14,091 bases of DNA, from NCBI GenBank assembly GCA_948874605.1, contig CAQRXS010000020.1, positions 1 through 14,091 of the forward strand, read 5' to 3'. The translations under genes and the position numbers were made by a program. How positions within the stretch are numbered: position 1 is the first letter of the stretch; each line of letters begins with the position of its first letter. The notes beneath the pieces are model-generated. The model made no database searches and was not told the origin of the DNA. It saw nothing but the letters and a program-made list of their open reading frames with translations. Origin of the DNA: an uncultured Bacilli bacterium. GTDB taxonomy: Bacteria; Bacillota_I; Bacilli_A; RF39; UBA660. This document shows positions 1 to 6,176 of this stretch, piece after piece.

Positions 1-3000
1 TCCTTCTTGTGCTAAACATGCATAACCATTTGCACTTCCACATCCTGTTATACTTGACACACTATTATCAGTAAATAGTTCAAATCCATCATCATCTCTC
101 GTAACACGTTCTGTTATTGTTCCGTATTCTCCTTTATGTGCTTCCATGTAGTCTAGGAATGTGCTACGACATTTCACATTATACTCTTTTCCTTTTAAAG
201 TGATTTTTTGACAATAAATAGCATTGTCTTCTCCATCACTATTACTCATGCCATCTGGCAGCTTAGCATTTACGAAAGAACCAGCTTTTTTATTGAATTC
301 TCTAATCTTACTTAAATTTGTTGGAGTAAGCGTAACAGAAAATTGTGGTGCTTCATAGATTGATTCTCCATCCTCTTCAATTTGCTTTTTTGTAATAAGT
401 CCTTTATATTCATTATTCCAATTCCATGCTCTAGAAGCTTCTACTCGATTTGTTGCTTCTAATTTTGTTTTGGCATTCGGTTGCATGTTATTCAGTGAAA
501 TTGGTCGGAATGTATAGCCAGAGCTCGATCCCCCAAAAATGCAATTCTTACATAATCCGATACAATGATCTGTACAAGTTTCTCCGTCTGGCGTTTCCAT
601 AACACAGCCAGATTCATCACAGGAACCTGTACATTCTGGGCAGTTATTAATATATTGACATACATATCCGCCTTCTGTAGTATTCGAAACCGACTCATTT
701 GTACAAGTTTGCGTTTCTGGTAAATTATTAAAAGCAATCAATACACTTTGTGAGCTACCCATTAATCTACCTAAAGAATCAGAATTATTGAATTGTCCTA
801 CATCACTAAAAGTAAATTTAAATGGGAATACACCAGTGGTACGAATTAATGAAACTGGCAAAGCATTATCTGGTAAGTTTGTATACAAAGTACTTACACC
901 GTCTTGCCCAACTTTTATCGTTCCATATGGAGAATATGTTGAAAAACTTGTTTCTGGTCCATATGTGACTTTAACTTTTTTGCTTTTTTCTACTCTGCCT
1001 GCTTTACTTAAATTAATATCGATAGTTGTACAATTCTCGGAATTACATATTACAAATGGTTTGGCTTCTGTAGGAACACTTGAAGATTGACTGCTTTTAC
1101 AATTATATTGCTCATCAATTGCGTCTTTACTGTTATCGATAGTTTTTTCACAATATTTTGAATTCGAAGAAGTACCAGATCTTCCCTTTTCTATAAAAAC
1201 TCCTTCTAAGTTGTTTAAATAATCTTCGTGATATTCAAAATCTACTTTTGGAGCAAAGTTTTGTTTATTTTCCCATCCTGTCGAATTTTGATTGCCACTT
1301 ATTAGATCTGTACCAGCTGAATTTGAAACGACACCTGAGCAAGAGTTAAACAGTTTTACATGTGTATAAATTTCGTTAACTGTTGATTTGAGATTTGCTA
1401 AAGCAGAATTCATATTGTTTCTAAAATAGGATAAAGCTCGATTTAAATCTCCCTGTTCCCCTTCTGTACATTCTCCCCCACAACAGCTTCCAGGACAACT
1501 TCCGGGACCTCCGTCTTGATGCGAAGCTGAGGAAGTAGAAGCTCGATATTGAGCTCGACCAGAAATACTATAAATTACATAAGACCAATTAAATTTGTAG
1601 TAATCATCCTCTATTGTCTCTCCTGAACATCCATCTTTAACACAAGTACAGCTTATTCCACCGTTTTCCCCTTCTTCACATTCTTTTTCACAACATTCGC
1701 TAGATTTAGAAGAATGTTTTGTTGTTATGTGTTTGTAAATAGAATTAAAATTATCGACAGCATATTTCCATTTATTGTATTCATTCCACTGACTTATCAT
1801 TTGTCTTTGCAAACTATATATTTTATTATTAAATTTCTCTTCATCAATGCCTTTTGAAGGATCATCCGCTCCACTGATATAGCAGTTTCTTTCTCCTTCT
1901 ATTGACATTGACAAAGTAAAATAACCGCCACTTGTTGAAAATCTTCCAGCAGGCAAAGTAAAGTCCGCTTTCTCTTTACACCATACTTTACAATATGGAT
2001 TGTTGTTAATTCCATCAATTGTTGACTCAAATGTATTATTTGCGGCGTCAACTTGTTTTTGTATTACACAAGTATTTACTAAATTTACTTCTCCATTATT
2101 ACAAGAATTAGCATTATTGATATTAATGTCACTTATCGTACCTTTAATTGTGTCATTTGCGTCAACTGAAGTACAAAAAGAAGGAATTGTAACATCTGGA
2201 GAACAATTTACTTTTTTACATTGCGCATTATACTGTGATTCGCTACAAGGAGAGCCGTCTCCTTTACCTGGACTAGACTCTGAACAATAATAATTTCCAT
2301 CTCCGCTTTCTTGTGGAGTCTCACAATGATGTTTTTCTGGACAACTAGCAGGACAGCTTACTCCCTCTGGAGCACGGTCCACTGAAGTTTGACTATAGCT
2401 TCCATCTAAATTTAATTTATTAAGAAGAAACTTTCCTGTCCATTTTCCTTGTTCGTTATATTCACAGGCACAATTATCTCCATCTGGTATTGGAATTCTT
2501 CTTCCACCATGTAAGTAGGAAGAAGAAGGATTTAATTGTACAATCATTTCTTGAGCGCGATTTCTTATAGATTTTAGGACGACAGCAGCTAAATTTGAAG
2601 AGGCATCTCGAACATCATATATTGAAGTTTCTACATAAAGTCCATAGCTTTGAGAATTATAACTACCACTTTTATTCACTTGAATAACTACTTGACCAGT
2701 TTTTCCACTTCCGCTAGCAGAAACGAGCTGGCACGAAACGCTTGGATTTGTACATCCTGCTTTAAACTCCGTCCAAAAAATTTTATCTACATCTTGAGCA
2801 GTCATATCTACAGTAATCCGCTCTCCACCACCTGACGAAGTACTTGTTACTTTAAATGTATACTCATCTTTCCAAATTGAAGTATCTTGTTCCAAATATT
2901 CTTCATATTTCGTGCCACTTTTTACTTTATCTCCAGCTGCCACTGCTTTATCATATATTGGTTTAGCAACTTGATAAGCACTTCCACTTTTGTTCCAATA

Positions 3001-3594
3001 AGTGCTGGAAGGATTTGAAAACAATGTTGAAATCAAATCCCCTCGGATTTTATATCCACCAGTCCCTCCGAATCCAACACATTGCTCATTGGATGACGAT
3101 CTATTAGATGGTTGTTCTAAAGAATATCCATAATGGTAATTAATCCAACGATACACGATTTCATGAATTGCTCTTTCTTCGTTTGATGTGCCATTTAATC
3201 CTTCGTTTGAAAATGATGAATAAGCACTTGTCATTGCTACACTCCATGCTTGAGCTGTTTTGTTTTCATCATTTGCAGGATCCACTCTACGTGTTACTGT
3301 ACCACCGTCATATTCTCCATCTGACTGAAGTGGTTCAATGCAATACGCTGGAACCAAAATTCCTTCTCCATCTACAGAACTAAAATTTCGAAACCCTGAA
3401 GGTCCATTTCGTATTAAATAAACATAATACAAGTTTATACCATAATCCCCACTTCCATTTAGTGGCATCAATTCACAGCCATCACGTCGAAAAGTATACT
3501 GTGTACTATCGATAGGTAGTGCCGCATGAACAATATAAGGTATTCCGCAAACAACTATAAAAAATAATATAAAATTCAGTATTTTTTTTCTCAT
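1..3594 (-). CDS. Giant cysteine-rich secreted surface protein (3' end cut by window edge)
   Basis: One uninterrupted minus-strand frame runs from ATG 3594-3592 to base 1: 1198 codons with no stop, so the C-terminus lies outside the window. The start is set by AGGAG at 3604-3608, nine bases upstream, and by the ATGA overlap with the preceding gene. Residues 1-24 form a signal peptide (MRKK, a hydrophobic stretch, then VHA before ALP). The visible mature part has about 50 cysteines, clustered near residues 409-424, 633-657, 699-711 and 978-1018, with patterns such as CPGSCCGGEC and CIGLCKNC. An N-terminal region with YCIEP (C85) and EERAIH (139-144) is faintly like a thioester (TQXA) domain. 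Between the cysteine clusters are helical, Asn/Ser-rich stretches. I do not recognise the family and see no catalytic motif. It is probably an extracellular structural or adhesive protein stabilised by disulfides; a membrane anchor may follow beyond the edge. The gene is certain, the function unknown. Confidence 0.9.
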   Translation of the reverse strand, partial: MRKKILNFILFFIVVCGIPYIVHAALPIDSTQYTFRRDGCELMPLNGSGDYGINLYYVYLIRNGPSGFRNFSSVDGEGILVPAYCIEPLQSDGEYDGGTVTRRVDPANDENKTAQAWSVAMTSAYSSFSNEGLNGTSNEERAIHEIVYRWINYHYGYSLEQPSNRSSSNEQCVGFGGTGGYKIRGDLISTLFSNPSSTYWNKSGSAYQVAKPIYDKAVAAGDKVKSGTKYEEYLEQDTSIWKDEYTFKVTSTSSGGGERITVDMTAQDVDKIFWTEFKAGCTNPSVSCQLVSASGSGKTGQVVIQVNKSGSYNSQSYGLYVETSIYDVRDASSNLAAVVLKSIRNRAQEMIVQLNPSSSYLHGGRRIPIPDGDNCACEYNEQGKWTGKFLLNKLNLDGSYSQTSVDRAPEGVSCPASCPEKHHCETPQESGDGNYYCSESSPGKGDGSPCSESQYNAQCKKVNCSPDVTIPSFCTSVDANDTIKGTISDININNANSCNNGEVNLVNTCVIQKQVDAANNTFESTIDGINNNPYCKVWCKEKADFTLPAGRFSTSGGYFTLSMSIEGERNCYISGADDPSKGIDEEKFNNKIYSLQRQMISQWNEYNKWKYAVDNFNSIYKHITTKHSSKSSECCEKECEEGENGGISCTCVKDGCSGETIEDDYYKFNWSYVIYSISGRAQYRASTSSASHQDGGPGSCPGSCCGGECTEGEQGDLNRALSYFRNNMNSALANLKSTVNEIYTHVKLFNSCSGVVSNSAGTDLISGNQNSTGWENKQNFAPKVDFEYHEDYLNNLEGVFIEKGRSGTSSNSKYCEKTIDNSKDAIDEQYNCKSSQSSSVPTEAKPFVICNSENCTTIDINLSKAGRVEKSKKVKVTYGPETSFSTYSPYGTIKVGQDGVSTLYTNLPDNALPVSLIRTTGVFPFKFTFSDVGQFNNSDSLGRLMGSSQSVLIAFNNLPETQTCTNESVSNTTEGGYVCQYINNCPECTGSCDESGCVMETPDGETCTDHCIGLCKNCIFGGSSSGYTFRPISLNNMQPNAKTKLEATNRVEASRAWNWNNEYKGLITKKQIEEDGESIYEAPQFSVTLTPTNLSKIREFNKKAGSFVNAKLPDGMSNSDGEDNAIYCQKITLKGKEYNVKCRSTFLDYMEAHKGEYGTITERVTRDDDGFELFTDNSVSSITGCGSANGYACLAQEG

Positions 3595-4337
3595 ATGATT
3601 CTACTCCTATGTCTTTGAATGAGCATCACAATCCCCGCAACCCCTATTACGACAACTACTCCAATTCCAACTGGTAAAAGATATGGTTTTACTTTCTCCC
3701 ATAAGTTTATTTCTCTTATGGGGTCTTCTTGCTCTTCTTGTTTTTTCTTACTTTCCATAGCCTTTGTAATTAAATCATTTTCAGACATATTAATTTCTTC
3801 TGTAATATATTCTTCGCAAAAATATTCTTCTACATCTTGACAAGCGACAGAATAAGCATAGTCATTTATCTTTGGCGTTTTAACATTAATTTTTGTTATT
3901 TCTTCTCCAATACAATCATTATGATTCGAATATACAACAATATCATAAGAAACAATTTTCTCAGGATACCCGAGATTTATCATAATCTTTCCATCTTCAC
4001 TATCTTCATATTTATAAGTCTTTTCAAATCCGTCTTTATTACTTATATTAATATAAATTTCTTTAGAAAGATTCATTATATATAGCTGAACCTCAGGATA
4101 ATAAATGTATCTTCCCTCAGCAACAACTTTGGTATCTTCAGTTTCTTCCACAAATTCTCCTGTACGTATATCATACAGTCTTTCTGTTACTTCATAATCC
4201 GCATTAATATTGGCCGCGACTTTTGCTAAATTTACTTGTAATTCATAGTTACAAGTAGAATCGGCATACACAATTGACGTATAACTTATACACATTAGAA
4301 AAATAAATAATTTTATAAGAGTAAATAATCTTTTCAT
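3591..4337 (-). CDS. Secreted single-pass membrane protein, first gene of the cysteine-rich protein operon
   Basis: This 248-residue protein has a signal peptide (residues 1-25; MKR, hydrophobic core, cleavage likely after VYA). An ectodomain of about 190 residues, mostly beta-like, carries four cysteines (C29, C142, C166, C174). A charged, Lys/Glu-rich stretch (about 195-210) follows, then one membrane segment (about 221-240) and a short basic tail, QRHRSRII. It is therefore anchored with most of the chain outside. The start is supported by AGGAGG six bases upstream and a promoter just beyond. Its TGA stop overlaps the ATG of the giant cysteine-rich gene, so the two are translationally coupled and probably made in fixed proportion. 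I do not recognise the family. By position it could be the membrane anchor, chaperone or partner of the large protein, which is inference. There is no LPXTG motif, so it is not a sortase substrate. Confidence 0.92.
   Translation of the reverse strand: MKRLFTLIKLFIFLMCISYTSIVYADSTCNYELQVNLAKVAANINADYEVTERLYDIRTGEFVEETEDTKVVAEGRYIYYPEVQLYIMNLSKEIYINISNKDGFEKTYKYEDSEDGKIMINLGYPEKIVSYDIVVYSNHNDCIGEEITKINVKTPKINDYAYSVACQDVEEYFCEEYITEEINMSENDLITKAMESKKKQEEQEDPIREINLWEKVKPYLLPVGIGVVVVIGVAGIVMLIQRHRSRII
3603..3608 (-). promoter_or_regulatory. Ribosome binding site of the cysteine-rich gene, inside the upstream gene
   Basis: On the minus strand AGGAGT lies nine bases before ATG 3594, inside the last codons of the 248-residue gene. 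With the ATGA stop/start overlap it indicates reinitiation or coupled translation, and it decides the start of the large gene. Confidence 0.8.
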
Positions 4338-4343
4338 GCTATG

Positions 4344-4350
4344 CCTCCTA
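4344..4350 (-). promoter_or_regulatory. Strong ribosome binding site, TAGGAGG
   Basis: On the minus strand TAGGAGG lies six bases before ATG 4337, a near-perfect match to the anti-Shine-Dalgarno sequence. It fixes the start of the 248-residue protein. Confidence 0.85.
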
Positions 4351-4364
4351 CCCTACTATAAAGT

Positions 4365-4393
4365 ATTGTAACATAACATTCTTTTTAATGCAA
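4365..4393 (-). promoter_or_regulatory. Promoter of the cysteine-rich surface operon
   Basis: On the minus strand, TTGCAT (4388-4393), a 17-base spacer and TACAAT (4365-4370) form a housekeeping-sigma promoter with an extended -10 TG (TGT just before TACAAT). Transcription would start near 4358, giving a leader of about 20 bases into the TAGGAGG site, which leaves no room for a riboswitch. Confidence 0.75.
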
Positions 4394-4445
4394 AAACAAA
4401 CATTCTATAATTTGAAATTCTCTATTTCCTGTTAAGAAAATCTCC

Positions 4446-4474
4446 TTGCTTATTCCCCTTATTTATGCTATATT
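4446..4474 (+). promoter_or_regulatory. Promoter of the CPBP protease / phosphoesterase-like operon
   Basis: TTGCTT (4446-4451), a 17-base spacer and TATATT (4469-4474), preceded by an extended -10 TGC. It faces away from the promoter at 4365-4393, with 52 bases between the two -35 boxes. Transcription would start near 4481. AGGTG at 4486-4490 then serves as ribosome binding site, eight bases before ATG 4499. The 161-base gap between the two start codons (4338-4498) holds these two promoters and nothing else I can support. Confidence 0.75.
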
Positions 4475-4498
4475 TTTTTAAGAATAGGTGTTGATTAT

Positions 4499-5203
4499 AT
4501 GAAAGAAACAAATTGGAAACAAATTGGAATAGGATTTTTACTTATCTTTTTATTTTATTTTTTAGTACCTTCTTTCGTTGGAGTCATTTATGGTTTCTTT
4601 TTTCCTTTAGAAAAAGAAATCCATGTTATCATAGCTACTTTACTTGCATATCTTTTCATGTTAGCGTTTCTTCTTTTTTATTACCGAAAATCACTAAGTC
4701 TTGAAGGAAAAACTTTTTTAAAGAATTGGAAAAGTAATTTAAAAATCGCTTTACTAACCTGGTTTAAGGCTTTGTTATTTATGATGCTTACTAATTTGAT
4801 AATCATTCAGTTAGCTGGAAACATTGCTGAAAATGAAGAAACGAATCGAACTATTATTTCTTTATATCCCATTTTTTCTTGTATTACGATGATAGGTCTT
4901 GGCCCTTTTATGGAGGAACTTTTATTTCGAAAAGGATTTAAAGATGCGTTTAAATCGGAAACTACTTTCTGTCTTTTTACAGCTTTCCTATTTGGATTAG
5001 CTCATGTATCTAGTATCATAGATTTTTCCAATCTTGATGCATTTTTCAATAATTGGACACAATTACTGTTTATTATATCTTATGGAGGAATTGGTTATTT
5101 CTTTGCAAAAAGTTACTGCGAGACAAAGACTATATTTACAAGTACAGTAACACACATAATTCATAATACGTTTGCTGTTGTGGTAGCAATGTTCGGAGCT
5201 TAA
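4499..5203 (+). CDS. CPBP family intramembrane metalloprotease (CAAX protease/Abi-like)
   Basis: This 234-residue, multi-pass membrane protein has hydrophobic segments at about 9-34, 43-61, 84-105, 122-137, 157-171, 187-203 and 213-232. It carries the three CPBP motifs in order: EELLFR (E139, E140, R144), FGLAH (H169) and HIIHN (H219, N223). These Glu and His residues form the metal site in the membrane in this family (homologous to the CAAX prenyl protease Rce1), so the enzyme should be active. In bacteria such proteins cleave membrane peptides and are linked to bacteriocin immunity or surface-protein processing; the substrate here is unknown. Start ATG 4499 has AGGTG eight bases upstream. 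It is the first gene of a two-gene operon, ending one base before the next ATG. Divergent transcription from the cysteine-rich surface operon may hint at a shared role but does not prove it. Confidence 0.88.
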   Translation: MKETNWKQIGIGFLLIFLFYFLVPSFVGVIYGFFFPLEKEIHVIIATLLAYLFMLAFLLFYYRKSLSLEGKTFLKNWKSNLKIALLTWFKALLFMMLTNLIIIQLAGNIAENEETNRTIISLYPIFSCITMIGLGPFMEELLFRKGFKDAFKSETTFCLFTAFLFGLAHVSSIIDFSNLDAFFNNWTQLLFIISYGGIGYFFAKSYCETKTIFTSTVTHIIHNTFAVVVAMFGA

Positions 5204-5204
5204 A

Positions 5205-6074
5205 ATGGAAGAATTGCAAATGGAAGAATTGACTCCCAAAAAAAAGAGTTTTATTCCAAAAGTCATAACATGTTTAGTAATTTTAACTTTTCTTATATAT
5301 TGTTACATGCACTTTATAGAACCTAAACAACTCATAGTAAAAGAATATCCTGTCATAAATAAATTAATTCCTGATTCTTTTAATGGATTTAAGATTGTTC
5401 AATTTTCTGATATTTATTTTGGCGGAACTATTACAGAGAAAGAATTAGAAAACATTGTTACCAAAATAAACGAATTGAAACCTGATATTTTAGTTTTTAC
5501 AGGAAATCTTTTCGATGAATCCATTCATTTATCCAATGATTCTAAGAATAATTTAAAAAATATTTTACAAAAAACAACAGCAAGTATTGGAAAATATTCG
5601 ATCAAAGGAAATCAAGATTATTCTGATATTTCTTTTTTTGAAGAAGTCATGAAAGAAGCTAATTTTAAAGTTTTAAATAATGAAAATATCCCAATTTATT
5701 ATAAAGGAACTACACCAATCTATTTAAGTGGCGTTCCTTCTATATCTAGAAAAGAACATGATTTGTCAAAATGTTTTATTCAAGAAGAAGAGAAAAATGC
5801 TTATCAAATTTTATTACTTCATGAACCAATCTTATTTGATGAGATAAGTCGCGATACTAATTTGGTTTTGTCTGGACATTCTTTAGGTGGGTTAATTCGT
5901 GTTCCATTCTTAGGGGGATTAATTCCATTTGAAAATACAGGAGATTATGAAGTCGGAAAATACGAGATGAAAAACTCTACTTTGTATGTATCTAGTGGTC
6001 TTGGAACTACAAAAGCTAATTTAAGATTTTTAAATCCTCCATCAATCACTTTATATCGATTATATAATTCCTAG
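5205..6074 (+). CDS. Membrane-anchored metallophosphoesterase-fold protein with a degenerate active site
   Basis: This 289-residue protein has a short charged N-terminus, one membrane segment (about 18-37, type II, bulk outside) and a calcineurin-like phosphoesterase domain of the YkuE type (about 62-289). The family motifs are recognisable in order but changed: DxH is D69-I-Y71, GD is G100-N101, GNH(D/E) is G135-N136-Q137-D138, a single H206 remains (LLHEP), and GHxH is G224-H225-S-L227. Four of the usual metal or catalytic positions are thus replaced, and hydrolase activity is doubtful. The fold seems maintained: the frame is intact and the surrounding family sequence (SD..FGG, KPDILVFTG, LSGHSLGG) is kept. 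Start ATG 5205 has GGAG six bases upstream and follows the CPBP stop by one base. A second ATG at 5220 sits in a repeat of the first 12 bases and could also be used. The stop TAG lies within the terminator stem. Confidence 0.85.
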   Translation: MEELQMEELTPKKKSFIPKVITCLVILTFLIYCYMHFIEPKQLIVKEYPVINKLIPDSFNGFKIVQFSDIYFGGTITEKELENIVTKINELKPDILVFTGNLFDESIHLSNDSKNNLKNILQKTTASIGKYSIKGNQDYSDISFFEEVMKEANFKVLNNENIPIYYKGTTPIYLSGVPSISRKEHDLSKCFIQEEEKNAYQILLLHEPILFDEISRDTNLVLSGHSLGGLIRVPFLGGLIPFENTGDYEVGKYEMKNSTLYVSSGLGTTKANLRFLNPPSITLYRLYNS

Positions 6075-6108
6075 CATATTGCATTTCAATATGCTTTTTT
6101 ATTTTTTT
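6073..6108 (+). terminator. Intrinsic terminator of the CPBP/phosphoesterase-like operon
   Basis: A perfect nine-base-pair stem, AGCATATTG (6073-6081) with CAATATGCT (6087-6095), has a five-base loop and is followed by T6, A, T7. The stem begins inside the TAG stop codon, so there is no 3' spacer. Confidence 0.88.
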
Positions 6109-6144
6109 CAAAAAAAACTATTGACCTTTTTATTTGTCAATAGT
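6109..6144 (-). terminator. Intrinsic terminator of the giant cohesin/M26 gene
   Basis: A perfect nine-base-pair inverted repeat, ACTATTGAC (6117-6125) with GTCAATAGT (6136-6144), has a ten-base loop. On the minus strand the second arm runs straight into a run of T (plus-strand A run to 6110). On the plus strand the downstream side has no T run, so it works for the minus-strand gene, which stops at 6177. Confidence 0.83.
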
Positions 6145-6150
6145 CTTGAT

Positions 6151-6173
6151 AGCAACGTTTTCGTTGTTTTTTT
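6151..6173 (+). terminator. Second, weaker plus-strand terminator
   Basis: CAACG (6153-6157), a TTTT loop and CGTTG (6162-6166), extended by a G-T and an A-T pair, are followed by seven T. It would catch read-through from 6073-6108 before polymerase enters the convergent gene. Confidence 0.55.
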
Positions 6174-6176
6174 ATT

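Noticed and set aside
492..737. Minus-strand open frame of 81 codons
   Set aside because: It lies in another frame inside the continuous cysteine-rich coding sequence and has no ribosome binding site or recognisable protein features.
788..3383. Several plus-strand frames of 60-100 codons
   Set aside because: All are antisense to the cysteine-rich gene, with no start signals or family resemblance.
3591..3597. TGA read as tryptophan (Mollicutes code)
   Set aside because: TGA ends the 248-residue protein in a typical ATGA overlap with its own ribosome binding site, and tryptophan is written TGG in the genes seen.
4361..4420. Partial inverted repeats near the minus promoter (TGTAACATAACA; GAAAT...ATTTC)
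   Set aside because: Arms are short and imperfect in very AT-rich sequence; chance explains them, so no operator is called.
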